A model generated the notes under the pieces. It made no database searches. It was not told the DNA's origin and worked only from the letters and a program-made list of their open reading frames with translations. Below are positions 1 to 8,846 of a stretch of 64,000 nt of DNA, in pieces (position 1 is the stretch's first letter; every line of letters starts with the position of its first letter). The stretch is from DATKUC01 sp964553615 (GTDB taxonomy: Bacteria > Spirochaetota > Spirochaetia > DSM-27196 > DATKUC01), in NCBI GenBank assembly GCA_964553615.1, contig CAZKMA010000013.1, positions 20,194-84,193 of the forward strand, read 5' to 3'. The position numbers were made by a program, and so were the translations under genes.

Positions 1-204
1 GGATACCGACACAGCCGCAATCCGCCGCGGCTGGGTTACCCCGATCACGCCGTTTTTTGCGTATCCGGCCTCATTCAGAATAACCGGCAGCTGCGTGGTT
101 TTGCCGGATCCCGTCGGACTCTCGACGACGATCACCTGGTGGTCCTTGAGTGCGGCAAGGATGCGTTCTCTCTCCTGATAGACCGGTAGCTCATGAGGTT
201 GCAT
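1..204 (-). CDS. DEAH-box ATP-dependent helicase, HrpA/HrpB-like (N-terminal fragment)
   Basis: Only the first 68 residues are in the window; the gene runs off the left edge. The Walker A motif ESPTGSGKTTQLP is at about residues 28-40 and motif Ia TQPRRIAAVSV at 57-67, the pattern of RHA/DEAH-type RNA helicases such as HrpA and HrpB, which unwind RNA using ATP. The ATG at 204-202 fits the family start, with the Q-type lead-in (LPVYQERERI) just before the P-loop. It has no Shine-Dalgarno sequence; a TATACT -10-like box (212-217, minus strand) ends 7 bases before the ATG. It is divergent from the acetyltransferase gene at 242. HrpA and HrpB cannot be told apart from this fragment. Confidence 0.85.
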   Translation of the reverse strand, partial: MQPHELPVYQERERILAALKDHQVIVVESPTGSGKTTQLPVILNEAGYAKNGVIGVTQPRRIAAVSVS

Positions 205-241
205 GTGAAATAGTATACACAAGAAACGACAGGGAGGTCTT

Positions 242-1549
242 ATGTCTGAGTTGAGAATAATGGCGCCTGATCCGGCGATCCACCGCGAACAGATTATCGA
301 GTTGATAGCGAAGACATTCGAAGGCTACTGGATGATGCGTCAGCAGTGTCTGGACGGGTACATCGACAACAGCAGCTACGACTGGTCCAATTCCCGCGTG
401 GGAGTTGTGGGCGACACGGTAGTCAGCCACTTCGGGGTATTCGACTTTGCAATCCGCCTTGCGCCGGGACCCGTCGGGATGCGTGGGAAGCCTGGTCAGA
501 CGGACAATCCGGAGGTCGTTCTCCGGCTTGCATGCATCGGCGCGGTCGCGACGCATCAGGACTATCGCGGACACGGGTACATGGCCCGTGTGGCATCCTC
601 CTGCGTTGATGATCTCGAGACAAGCGGCTACGATCTCTCGCTGTTGTTCGGTATCCGCAACTTCTATCACCGTTTCGGGTATGTCCGTGCGTGGGCCGAG
701 CCCACATGGGAGGTTCACTGGAAGCAGCTTGCACCCGGAAGAACTCCGTCCCGGGAACTCGTAATAGAACCCTTCGAAGGGCCGGTCGATCTCCTCGCGG
801 CATCATATAACCGCGCCAATCGCGGAGTGTCGGGCACGGTGGTTCGTCCCTCGTATCACAGAAATCGCAACCCGAAGAACTGGCGTATCAACACGGTCCG
901 TTATACCGGGAAGGGAGCCCGGAAATCGCCGGAGTACGTTGTCACGCGGGTGGATGGAGATGCTCTCGTCTGTGTTGATAGCGCCGGAGAACCCGCGAAA
1001 ACCCTGGAGGCGCTCGCAGTACTTGCAGAGCGGGAACGCGCACAGACGGTCAGATTTCCGGGGCTACCGTTTCACAGCGCCCTTGCCGAGGAACTGCGTC
1101 AAACTACATGTTCGCTCTCGGAGAACTACACGGCAGACGGGGGGGCGATGGTGCGAACGGTGAATCTCGGCAGCGCGCTCGATAAACTGGCGCCGGTTCT
1201 CTCTGCACGAATAGCCCGCTCGGCGTATTCCCTGTTTCGGGGCGACCTCATCGTCCAGGATGAGCGGGACGAGCTCCTGGTCCACGTGGACTCCGGCAGA
1301 GTCACGGTAGAATCCACGGACTCTCATTCCTCAAGCTCCGGTCGAGACCGCAGAATGCTGTCAGCCCCGCGGCCGACTCCGCATCTGGTGCGTGCCAACG
1401 ACTTTCTCGCGCGACTTCTCCTGGGTGTGGGAGATCCGGACGAAACCGGCCGGAATGCAGGGTTTGAGACCCAGGGCGAAGGAAGAGAGCTCATGAGCGT
1501 GCTCTTCCCGGACCTGCGGCCGAGCATTGTTCCCTGGGACCACTTTTAG
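242..1549 (+). CDS. GNAT-family N-acetyltransferase, Eis-like
   Basis: The 435-residue protein has an N-terminal GNAT fold. The acetyl-CoA loop is visible as RGHGYMARV near residue 110 and is followed by the GIRNFYHRFGY segment typical of the Eis/Acetyltransf_9 group. The C-terminal half would be the second GNAT-like and SCP2-like domains of Eis proteins, which are usually about 400 residues. Members acetylate amines, including aminoglycosides and peptide amines, but the substrate here cannot be read from sequence. The start is supported by a strong ribosome site (AGGGAGGTCTT) just upstream. It stands alone, divergent from the helicase and convergent with hisS. Confidence 0.8.
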   Translation: MSELRIMAPDPAIHREQIIELIAKTFEGYWMMRQQCLDGYIDNSSYDWSNSRVGVVGDTVVSHFGVFDFAIRLAPGPVGMRGKPGQTDNPEVVLRLACIGAVATHQDYRGHGYMARVASSCVDDLETSGYDLSLLFGIRNFYHRFGYVRAWAEPTWEVHWKQLAPGRTPSRELVIEPFEGPVDLLAASYNRANRGVSGTVVRPSYHRNRNPKNWRINTVRYTGKGARKSPEYVVTRVDGDALVCVDSAGEPAKTLEALAVLAERERAQTVRFPGLPFHSALAEELRQTTCSLSENYTADGGAMVRTVNLGSALDKLAPVLSARIARSAYSLFRGDLIVQDERDELLVHVDSGRVTVESTDSHSSSSGRDRRMLSAPRPTPHLVRANDFLARLLLGVGDPDETGRNAGFETQGEGRELMSVLFPDLRPSIVPWDHF

Positions 1550-1576
1550 GAGATGTCGGGGCTGGGTTCGCCGGAA

Positions 1577-2917
1577 CTACGACTGCCGTGCAGAGAGGTT
1601 ATCTGAAGGGCTGTCGAGAAGAGCCCTCATCCGCGAAATCGCCTCGTCCATCTGCAGTCCATCGTAATTTTCCCGGGTTGCCAGGTTGCGCACGTTGACG
1701 AGTCCCTTCGTTTTCTCCTCCGGCCCGCAGAAAACGCCAATGCGGATCTTCTTTCTTTCGGCGAACGAGAATTGCGCCGAAAGCTTCCGATTTTCCGGAT
1801 AGACCTCGGTGGAGAATCCTGCCTCACGCAGTCGCTCGCCGAGCGTATGGTAGTGGCCGATCATTGCGTCGTCCATGCAGAAGACGAGGATCTGGGTGGA
1901 GGCAATGTCGGAGGGCAGACGACCGAGTTCCCCGAGTGCGGCAACGAGACGATCCAGACCAATCGAGCTGCCGACTCCCGGGATCTGCTCCTTCGTATAC
2001 AGCGAAGCGAGATTATTATACCGGCCACCGGAACACACAGAACCGATTTCGGGAAGTTCGTTCAGGAACGTCTCGTAGACAATCCCGGTGTAGTAGTCCA
2101 GACCACGAGTAATGGAGGGATCGAGTACGAATCTGTCCTGCACACCGACCTCCGCTGCGTAGGTGAGGATTGCCCGCAACCGCGCGGACTCTTCGGACGG
2201 TCCGCCTGAAAGTTGCTCAATGTTCGCCAGTGTCGCGGCGTTGCCGTCTCTGGAGGTGATGTAGTCAAGAATGCGAGCCGAGATCTCGGGTGACGTGAGC
2301 TCCGCAAGAAGGTCTCCTGTCTGCTCGGTGCCTATCTTTGACAGCTTGTCCACCGTGCGGAGGATCTCCTCCGATTTTTCCCGCACTCCTGATTGTTCGA
2401 GAAATCTGTTGAAGATGCCACGATGAGCAAGACGGAAGGTTACATCGTTCACTCCGAGATTGCTGAAGGAACGGTACATGAGCAACAGAATTTCGAAATC
2501 AGCGGAAGCGCCGTCGACTCCCACCAGATCAAAATCGCACTGAACGAATTCCCGAAAGCGTCCGCGCTGGGTGTTCTCACCCCGGTAGACCTTGCCGATG
2601 TGGTACCGCCGGAACGGGAGGTAGAGCTCGTTTACGTGTGCGGCCATGAATCGAGCGAACGGAACGGTCAGATCGTAACGCATTGCTACATCCCTTCCGC
2701 CATGGTCCTGAAACCGGTATATCTGTTTGTCGGTTTCTCCGCCACCTTTTCCGAGGAGGACTTCGGTGTACTCCAGTATCGGGGTGTCAATCGGGACAAA
2801 TCCGAACCGGGAAAATGTCTCCTCCAGCACTCGGATAATTCCTTTCCGGAGCGATTCCTGTTCGGGCAAAAAATCCCTGAAGCCTTTCAGTACACGTGGT
2901 TCTATGCGTTCGTCCAT
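1577..2917 (-). CDS. hisS: Histidyl-tRNA synthetase
   Basis: Class II aminoacyl-tRNA synthetase of 446 residues that charges tRNA-His. Visible signatures are the N-terminal KGFRDFLPEQ, RGLDYYTGIVYE (histidine A motif), CSGGRYNNL, and motif 3 GVGSSIGLDRL, followed by a C-terminal anticodon-binding domain. The open frame extends 40 codons further upstream, but MDERIEPRVLKGFRDF is where the family begins. A promoter-like pair (TTGCAC, 17 bases, CATAGT) places the transcript start at this ATG, and there is no Shine-Dalgarno sequence. It follows the acyltransferase gene by 46 bases and has its own promoter in that gap. Confidence 0.97.
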   Translation of the reverse strand: MDERIEPRVLKGFRDFLPEQESLRKGIIRVLEETFSRFGFVPIDTPILEYTEVLLGKGGGETDKQIYRFQDHGGRDVAMRYDLTVPFARFMAAHVNELYLPFRRYHIGKVYRGENTQRGRFREFVQCDFDLVGVDGASADFEILLLMYRSFSNLGVNDVTFRLAHRGIFNRFLEQSGVREKSEEILRTVDKLSKIGTEQTGDLLAELTSPEISARILDYITSRDGNAATLANIEQLSGGPSEESARLRAILTYAAEVGVQDRFVLDPSITRGLDYYTGIVYETFLNELPEIGSVCSGGRYNNLASLYTKEQIPGVGSSIGLDRLVAALGELGRLPSDIASTQILVFCMDDAMIGHYHTLGERLREAGFSTEVYPENRKLSAQFSFAERKKIRIGVFCGPEEKTKGLVNVRNLATRENYDGLQMDEAISRMRALLDSPSDNLSARQS

Positions 2918-2923
2918 GGCAAA

Positions 2924-2952
2924 ACTATGCAGGATCTGAGCCTGCTGTGCAA
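2924..2952 (-). promoter_or_regulatory. Candidate hisS promoter, leaderless geometry
   Basis: Minus-strand -35 TTGCAC (2947-2952), 17-base spacer, -10 CATAGT (2924-2929). Six bases separate the -10 from the hisS ATG, so the predicted transcription start is the A of the ATG. The -10 matches consensus at 4 of 6 positions. Confidence 0.5.
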
Positions 2953-2963
2953 GATCTCCCGGT

Positions 2964-4310
2964 CTAACCAATGGGTCTTGCCGAGTTTTGCGGCGGCGTG
3001 GCGAATCTCCCTTCCTGATGGCGCATATGAACGTCATCTATTGTTCGGATGGATTCGTGCTCCCCGTTTTGAATTGCCTTCAGTATGGTGATTGCGTTGA
3101 CCCATGAGTAGGAAGACCATTGGCGGGTGGTCGACTCGAAGGAGTAGAGGACCCTGTCCGCATAGAACTCGAGCCTCTCGTTGTTCTGTATGTTTGCACC
3201 CTGGATCTTGCGGAGTGGAATGAACTTCGGTGTTCCCCGGGCGGAAACGTAGAGAATTCCGTCGGTGTGGAGCTCCAGCACCCCGGGTGGATGTCGCTTT
3301 AGCGGTTGGCTGCGGTAACCGGTGTAGAGGGCAATGTGACCCTTGCGGAAGATCGGCTCATGTTCGTGGTCGTTGAGGACCGCGACCCCAGGGTCGGCAA
3401 ACCGAATGAGATGCTCGAGCAGCAGACCGGACTGCCAGACGTTCCAGGCTCTGACTGTGGAGTGATATTCGGGAAACGGCGCAACTGGATGGAGGAGTCC
3501 CATCTCGTCGTACGTTACGGTATACCCGCAGCGGACGCAGCGCAACTTTTCATCCCGGGAGAATAGAGATCCGAATTGCCTGCAGTGTGGGCAGGCGTAC
3601 AACACCTGTTCGATTTTTTCGGCGCGTCGCTTGCCTTTGAATCGAATCCGGGCGTTGCGTTGATACTCATATTCGTTGTAGTCGAGGTCCTCTGAGATCC
3701 GTACGAAGATCTGGTCCGGGGAAAGGCGGGCAGCCTCCTCCGCGGTGCAGGTAAGCTGAAACTTCACCGAAATAGTGCCTGCCCGGCGCTTCTTGGTCCA
3801 CCGGGGCAACGAGAGGAACGCCCCCTGAAATATGACGGTCACGACGGGAACTTTCAGCAGCCGTGCGAGTTTTGCAATGGAAAAGTACATCGGAAGCGTG
3901 GTGCCGTCCCACGTTCGCCTGCCTTCAGGGAAAATGCCGACAACACCATTGGCCTTGCGAACCCGGAGAATGCTATGGACGGTCTCATAGTCGTTCATGA
4001 CCTTTGTCTTGGGAATTGCGCCGACCAGACCGAGGAGGAAGTTCAGAAGTGGCGACCGGAAGTGTGCGTCTGAGGCCACATAGTAGACTGGTTCACGTAC
4101 CATGGTGCCGAGAAAAAACGGATCCCAGAAGCTCATATGATTCGGCAACAGCAGATAGGGTGCCTTCAGCTGCTTCAGCAGCGCGAAGTTCTCCGAATGT
4201 ACGTTGTAGCGCAGTCGAAGGAATGCTCCGAGGGTACTTCTCAATATCTTGTTGAAAAACCGGTACGCATGAAGCTTCCGGCGTTCGCGACGTTGTGCTC
4301 GTTTCGCCAT
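2964..4310 (-). CDS. PlsC-like 1-acylglycerol-3-phosphate acyltransferase with zinc ribbon
   Basis: Lysophospholipid acyltransferase domain in the first ~220 residues of 448: the HX4D catalytic motif appears in NHMSFWDPFF and the substrate motif in GIFPEGRR. A C-x2-C ... C-x2-C zinc ribbon (CPHC, CVRC) follows near residue 260, then a ~170-residue C-terminal region I do not recognise. The extension makes it about 200 residues longer than a plain PlsC. The family moves an acyl chain to lysophosphatidate during phospholipid synthesis at the inner membrane. The start at 4310 (MAKRAQRR) is chosen because a good promoter ends 6 bases upstream; an in-frame ATG at 4349 would lie upstream of that promoter's start site. 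Confidence 0.8.
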   Translation of the reverse strand: MAKRAQRRERRKLHAYRFFNKILRSTLGAFLRLRYNVHSENFALLKQLKAPYLLLPNHMSFWDPFFLGTMVREPVYYVASDAHFRSPLLNFLLGLVGAIPKTKVMNDYETVHSILRVRKANGVVGIFPEGRRTWDGTTLPMYFSIAKLARLLKVPVVTVIFQGAFLSLPRWTKKRRAGTISVKFQLTCTAEEAARLSPDQIFVRISEDLDYNEYEYQRNARIRFKGKRRAEKIEQVLYACPHCRQFGSLFSRDEKLRCVRCGYTVTYDEMGLLHPVAPFPEYHSTVRAWNVWQSGLLLEHLIRFADPGVAVLNDHEHEPIFRKGHIALYTGYRSQPLKRHPPGVLELHTDGILYVSARGTPKFIPLRKIQGANIQNNERLEFYADRVLYSFESTTRQWSSYSWVNAITILKAIQNGEHESIRTIDDVHMRHQEGRFATPPQNSARPIG

Positions 4311-4316
4311 TGTGAT

Positions 4317-4346
4317 ATTGTACGCCGAGCGTTCGCACGTTCGCAA
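4317..4346 (-). promoter_or_regulatory. Promoter of the PlsC-like gene, leaderless geometry
   Basis: Minus-strand -35 TTGCGA (4341-4346), 18-base spacer, -10 TACAAT (4317-4322). The -10 ends six bases before the ATG at 4310 and no ribosome-binding site precedes that ATG, so transcription should begin at or within a base of the start codon. Confidence 0.6.
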
Positions 4347-4375
4347 CATGCTCCGACCCGTGGGAGGATGAAAAA

Positions 4376-5797
4376 ATGAACTTCGATTGGTCGCTGTTCA
4401 TCGATCTCGGCGTTATTTCTGCCGGCCTGCTGATTGCCACTTTCATACGAGCGCGCGTCAGGTTTTTTCAGCGCTATCTCATCCCGAATGCCCTGACGGC
4501 AGGCTTCATCCTGTTGCCGTTCTATAACTTCGTTTTTCCCGCGCTTGGTCTGTCCAACTTGAGTCTCGGCCAGCTTGTCTACCATTTGCTCAGCATTTCC
4601 TTCGTGGCAATGACACTCCGCCGATCGAAACCCGCAGGTACATGGGGAGACAAGCGGATCTATGCCACGAGTGTTGGAATTCTCTCTCAGTATGCCTTGC
4701 AGGCTCTCCTCGGGCTCCTTATCACCTTCCTCTTCATGAAGACAATGATGCCGTCGCTTTTCCCGTCGTTCGGTTTCCTTCTGCCGCTCGGTTACGCCCT
4801 CGGACCCGGTCAGGCCTATGCAATTGGCCAGGGCTGGGAGGCCTTCGGATTTAAGGGCGGCGGCAGCGTCGGTCTTACCTTTGCGGCGTTTGGCTTTCTG
4901 TGGGCGTGTTTCGGCGGAATCTTTCTCGTCAACTACGGAATCCGCAAGGGCTGGCTCGCCAACAGGTTTGCCGACCGCCTGGAGAAGCAGGGAATCAAGA
5001 CCGGTGTCTATGAACGCGGACAGGACCGACCCGTCGGTTCCTACTTGACCACTGAGACCGAGGCAATCGACTCAATGACATTCAATACCGCGGTCGTCCT
5101 GGTAGTCTATCTTCTGTCCTATCTGTTGCTGCGGCTCATAACGTATTTGCTCTCATTTGCCGGTCCTCTCGGTCACGACCTTGCGGTCAATCTGTGGGCA
5201 ATCAGTTTCATTTTTGCGGCGCTTGTCGGGCTGGCGGTGAAGTTGGTCCTGGGAAAACTGAAGATCGAATACACCGTGGACAATCACACGCTGACGCGCC
5301 TTGCGGGGCTTTCGGTGGATCTCATGGTTGCCGCATCGATTGCTGCGATTTCGATTGTCGTGCTCCAGCACTACTGGTTACCGATGCTCGTTCTTTCTGT
5401 TCTCGGCGGTCTGGTCACGCTGGTTACCGTTCCGTGGATCTGCTCGCGCCTTTTTAAAGATCATCAGTTTCACCGAACGCTCATCATTTTCGGCGCCTCG
5501 ACCGGGACCCTGCCGACCGGACTCGCGCTTCTTCGTTCCATAGATCCGGACTTCGAAACTCCAGTGGCATCGGATTACATGTATGCAACGGGAATTACCT
5601 TCGTGCTGGCAATTCCGTTCATCCTTTCGATCAACCTGCCGGCGTACAGCGTGAGCCGTGGAGATCCGGTCTATTTCTGGTACGCGGTTCTGGTGTCTCT
5701 GGGCTATCTGATTGTTGTTGGCGCCTCTTTTGTGCTGCTGGCCCGCTCGCGCGCCTTCCAGAGTGCAAACAAGGTCTGGCTGCACGACCCGGAGTAG
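4376..5797 (+). CDS. Sodium:glutamate symporter-like (GltS family) carrier
   Basis: Polytopic inner-membrane protein of 473 residues with about twelve hydrophobic segments. The re-entrant-loop-like stretch GYALGPGQAYAIGQ followed by a Gly-rich helix (GGGSVGLTFAAFGF) resembles the GltS family, which imports glutamate with Na+; the second half carries the matching pseudo-repeat (STGTLPTGLALLRSIDP). Substrate is not certain. The start has a GGGAGG ribosome site. It is divergent from the acyltransferase gene and is followed after two bases by the thioesterase gene, so the two are probably co-transcribed. Confidence 0.75.
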   Translation: MNFDWSLFIDLGVISAGLLIATFIRARVRFFQRYLIPNALTAGFILLPFYNFVFPALGLSNLSLGQLVYHLLSISFVAMTLRRSKPAGTWGDKRIYATSVGILSQYALQALLGLLITFLFMKTMMPSLFPSFGFLLPLGYALGPGQAYAIGQGWEAFGFKGGGSVGLTFAAFGFLWACFGGIFLVNYGIRKGWLANRFADRLEKQGIKTGVYERGQDRPVGSYLTTETEAIDSMTFNTAVVLVVYLLSYLLLRLITYLLSFAGPLGHDLAVNLWAISFIFAALVGLAVKLVLGKLKIEYTVDNHTLTRLAGLSVDLMVAASIAAISIVVLQHYWLPMLVLSVLGGLVTLVTVPWICSRLFKDHQFHRTLIIFGASTGTLPTGLALLRSIDPDFETPVASDYMYATGITFVLAIPFILSINLPAYSVSRGDPVYFWYAVLVSLGYLIVVGASFVLLARSRAFQSANKVWLHDPE

Positions 5798-5799
5798 AC

Positions 5800-6273
5800 G
5801 TGAAAGAACCTGTTCACAATCCATACGTTCAGCTGGGAGAGTACCGCTGTTTCGGATGTTCGCCGGATAACGAGCACGGTCTGCACATGGAGTTCTCCCG
5901 TGACGGAGAAGAGATCGAATGCAGGTGGGAACCTCATGCGCGATTCCAGGGGTATCCGGGCGTTCTGCATGGCGGCATCCAGGCAACGCTCATGGACGAA
6001 GCGGCAAGCTGGTTTGTCTATGCGGTCATCGGCACCGCCGGCGTGACGGCCGCACTTACAACCCGTTTTCTGAAACCCGTTTTCGTCGATCGGGGAACAC
6101 TGACACTTCGCGCGCGGCTTGACCGGCGCGAGGGGCGAAGCGCCTTCATCCGGGTCGATCTGTCGGATGCCGGCGGAACGCTCTGTTCGACCGGCGAATG
6201 CGAGTACGCGTTGTATTCCCCGGAAGTTGCGCGAAAACGGCTGAATTATCCGGGCCAGGATGCGTTCGGATAA
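5800..6273 (+). CDS. PaaI-like hotdog-fold thioesterase
   Basis: A single hotdog domain of 157 residues. The segment GVLHGGIQATLMDEAASW carries the HGG motif and the following Asp/Glu used by PaaI/4HBT thioesterases, which hydrolyse acyl-CoA or aryl-CoA esters. An N-terminal CFGCSPDNEHGL stretch is common in this subgroup. It starts with GTG two bases after the stop of the carrier gene and has no ribosome site of its own, so it is probably translationally coupled. Substrate unknown. Confidence 0.8.
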   Translation: MKEPVHNPYVQLGEYRCFGCSPDNEHGLHMEFSRDGEEIECRWEPHARFQGYPGVLHGGIQATLMDEAASWFVYAVIGTAGVTAALTTRFLKPVFVDRGTLTLRARLDRREGRSAFIRVDLSDAGGTLCSTGECEYALYSPEVARKRLNYPGQDAFG

Positions 6274-6314
6274 AGCCTCCCCGCATCGAGGACGCGCCCG
6301 CATCAGAGTTCCTC

Positions 6315-6345
6315 TTGACCGCCACCGGGTTCTTGGGTGCATAAT
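6315..6345 (+). promoter_or_regulatory. Candidate pcnB promoter
   Basis: -35 TTGACC (6315-6320), 19-base spacer, -10 CATAAT (6340-6345), in the 114-base gap between the thioesterase gene and pcnB. It would give a leader of about 35 bases ending in an AGGA ribosome site. Confidence 0.5.
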
Positions 6346-6387
6346 GGAACGAATTATCAATACCAGATGAATCTATAGGAAACCCCA

Positions 6388-7590
6388 TTGCTTGTCCGAT
6401 ATAAGAAGAATTCGAAGGGCTTGGCTGTCAAACAGGCCGAGATATACACGAAAGACGAACACAAGATTTCCGCGAACGACATCGATCCGGATGCTCTGAA
6501 GATAATCCGGCGCCTGCACGCGTCGGGGCACAGCGCCTACGTGGTCGGCGGTGCGGTACGAGATCTGATCCTGGGTAACAAGCCGAAAGACTTCGATATT
6601 GCGACCGACGCTGCGCCGAGTCGAATTCGCAAGCTTTTTCGCAACTCGCGGATCATCGGCAGACGATTCCGACTCGTCCACATTTTCTTCGGTGATAAAC
6701 TCGTAGAGGTGTCGACCTTCCGTGCGGAAAACTCCGGCGGGTTCATGAATGTGTATGGCGAAATCGAAGAAGATGTGAAGCGTCGGGATTTTACCATAAA
6801 TGCGCTGTACTACAATCCCGAAGACGGGACAGTCCTGGACTACACCGGTGGAATACGGGACGTCAGGAATCGGAGACTTCGTCCGGTAATTCCTCTGAAA
6901 CAGCTATTTTCCGAAGACCCTGTCCGCATGATTCGCGCAATCAAGTATGGAGTGTCCGGCGACCTCAAAATGGGTTTTTCGCTGAAGCGTCAGCTCAAAC
7001 GTACTGTAGCGGCGCTTGCCGAAACGCCGGCATCCCGCATGACCGAGGAGCTTTTCAAGATTCTTGCTTCCGGCAGGGCGTCGCGTATTTTCGAGCAGTG
7101 CGAGTTGTACGGAATGCTCAAGCACATGCTGCCGGCAGCGGATTCGCTGATCCGTGAGAACCGCACGTTTCGAGAAGAGTTCTATCGCACAATGGGCCTG
7201 CTCGATGAACTCGTGCAGGCCGGAGAAGCACGGAAGCAACGGCTCGTCGCCTATCTGTGCGCCGTCTACCTGTACACGGTGTCCCCGGTGGGAACAGTCG
7301 AGCGGATTTCCTTCACCGATGCATTTGCCGACCTGAAGTTGTTCATTCGTCCCATGGTTCCCGCGAACAGGGACGTTGAGCAGGCGCTGGTTCATCTGAT
7401 TCGACGCAGGAAGGTATACCGGAAGTTCGGAACGCTGGAGCGTCCGGACGGTGTGGAAGAAGAAGAGGCTCCGCACCGCCCGAAACCGCGCAGGAGAAAG
7501 AGACGGCGACCCGGGAAGGTCGCCGACCATGAAAATCCGCATAATTCGCCCGAGAGGGAAGCCCCGCGGGGTCTGACAGAGAACGACTAG
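6388..7590 (+). CDS. pcnB: Poly(A) polymerase / tRNA nucleotidyltransferase family, PcnB type
   Basis: Nucleotidyltransferase of 400 residues. Visible motifs are YVVGGAVRDLIL, the metal-binding pair in KPKDFDIATDA, and the RRDFTINALYY segment shared by poly(A) polymerases and CCA-adding enzymes. The C-terminus is very basic (RPKPRRRKRRRPGK-like), as in PcnB enzymes that add poly(A) tails to RNA and bind RNA through a basic tail, so PcnB is favoured over a CCA enzyme. The start is TTG, with AGGA eight bases upstream. Its TAG stop overlaps the stop codon of the convergent gene in the four bases CTAG. Confidence 0.85.
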   Translation: MLVRYKKNSKGLAVKQAEIYTKDEHKISANDIDPDALKIIRRLHASGHSAYVVGGAVRDLILGNKPKDFDIATDAAPSRIRKLFRNSRIIGRRFRLVHIFFGDKLVEVSTFRAENSGGFMNVYGEIEEDVKRRDFTINALYYNPEDGTVLDYTGGIRDVRNRRLRPVIPLKQLFSEDPVRMIRAIKYGVSGDLKMGFSLKRQLKRTVAALAETPASRMTEELFKILASGRASRIFEQCELYGMLKHMLPAADSLIRENRTFREEFYRTMGLLDELVQAGEARKQRLVAYLCAVYLYTVSPVGTVERISFTDAFADLKLFIRPMVPANRDVEQALVHLIRRRKVYRKFGTLERPDGVEEEEAPHRPKPRRRKRRRPGKVADHENPHNSPEREAPRGLTEND

Positions 7591-8777
7591 CTCTGAATTC
7601 TTTTGAGCAGATCCTCCGCCTTTGTCCGGAGATCTCCACTGTCCAGGTCCGCAACCATCTTCAGGTACGTGGTTGCCTCGTCGAACTTGTTGTCCGCGAA
7701 CGCATTCACACCCAACGCATAGTAGCTCAGCGGTTTCGTTGCTCCCTTCTTGAGCGCCGTCTTATAGTAGTAGTCGGCAAGCTGATAGTTGTGTTTCGCG
7801 TAATTGATGAGTCCAAGGTAGTAGTATGGGACGTAGCTTGATTCCTGGAGGTTCAGGGCCTTTATAAGCGCCTCTTCCGCGACGCCGAGCTTGTTAGCGT
7901 TGTACTCGTCCATGCCTTCCTGCACGAGTCCACGGAATGATTTGCGGTTATCCACGTAGGAAACGAAGTCGGAAACCAGCTGGTCCTGGGACGCCCAGCG
8001 AAAGGCAGCCTGCTGGACGGCCTGGTCGTTCTCCTCAAGAGTGGCACCCGGCTTTAGCGCGCTCAACGAATCCCACAAAATGCGGTTGCGCATCTTGTCG
8101 GGGGTATTCAGCAGATACCAGACCATGCCCCAGGATTGCGGGTAGAAGACATTAATGTCTTTCTTTGCGGTGTCTACACCTATCGTAAGGAGCTGGTCGA
8201 GTGTCAGCGGGAGCTCGGGGTTCTTTCCGGAAATAACGCTCTTCAGCGTATCGAGCCAGGAGAGATTTTCCTTGTAGACCATTGCCTTGAAGGTTGGATC
8301 GTAGACCGAGGATTCAAAGTACACGGCAAAACCTTCCCGCAGCCAGAGTGGAGGGTTTGCAATGAATGCCCGGAGGTACTGAATGAAGCTCTGATGGATT
8401 GCTGCCGGAGTCAGCTCCTGCCCCGCAACGAAGTACGCGTCCAGTTCACTTTTTTCCCGATCGGCATAGTGAAGATAGACGTAATTGGGCCGCGTTTCAT
8501 TGATGACCCGTTTCAGATATTGGTCGTATCGATCCTTCGTGGAAAAGATGTGTACCTTCAATTTTCCCTGAATGCCGGTCAGGTCGAAATGAAAATATGC
8601 GTTGAATAATCGCAGCATCGCTTCAAGCCGATCCGAGACTGCCTGTGCATGATCCTGGCTTATTTCTGAGATGACACGATAGTGAGGGGAGTCGACTTCA
8701 AATGTCGGTACCGACTGCGCGAAACTCATGCCGGCGGTCACCAGCAGGAGCGCAATGGCCAACGTCAGTTTTTTCAT
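7587..8777 (-). CDS. Exported TPR protein with a decayed peptidase-MA (HExxH) domain
   Basis: 396 residues with a clear signal peptide (MKKLTLAIALLLVTAGMSFA). The middle resembles peptidase-MA/DUF1570-type gluzincin domains, including PLWLREGFAVYFESS, the segment that normally supplies the third zinc ligand (Glu). Where HExxH is expected the protein reads AIHQSFIQYL, so the catalytic Glu and second His are missing and it is probably not a protease. The last ~120 residues form TPR-like repeats (YYLGLINYAKHNYQLADYYYK, then YALGVNAFADNKFDEATTYLK). It has a GGAGG ribosome site and a near-consensus promoter. Function unknown; a periplasmic scaffold is likely. Confidence 0.7.
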   Translation of the reverse strand: MKKLTLAIALLLVTAGMSFAQSVPTFEVDSPHYRVISEISQDHAQAVSDRLEAMLRLFNAYFHFDLTGIQGKLKVHIFSTKDRYDQYLKRVINETRPNYVYLHYADREKSELDAYFVAGQELTPAAIHQSFIQYLRAFIANPPLWLREGFAVYFESSVYDPTFKAMVYKENLSWLDTLKSVISGKNPELPLTLDQLLTIGVDTAKKDINVFYPQSWGMVWYLLNTPDKMRNRILWDSLSALKPGATLEENDQAVQQAAFRWASQDQLVSDFVSYVDNRKSFRGLVQEGMDEYNANKLGVAEEALIKALNLQESSYVPYYYLGLINYAKHNYQLADYYYKTALKKGATKPLSYYALGVNAFADNKFDEATTYLKMVADLDSGDLRTKAEDLLKRIQS

Positions 8778-8798
8778 TCCCGAACCTCCATAACGACC

Positions 8799-8827
8799 AT
8801 ATTATTGTGCGGTCCCGGCCGTGTCAA
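8799..8827 (-). promoter_or_regulatory. Strong promoter of the exported TPR gene
   Basis: Minus-strand TTGACA (8822-8827), 17-base spacer, TAATAT (8799-8804). The -35 matches the sigma-70 consensus exactly. The predicted leader is about 15-20 bases and contains GGAGG. Confidence 0.7.
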
Positions 8828-8846
8828 ATCTTTTTCTCTTGTACAC

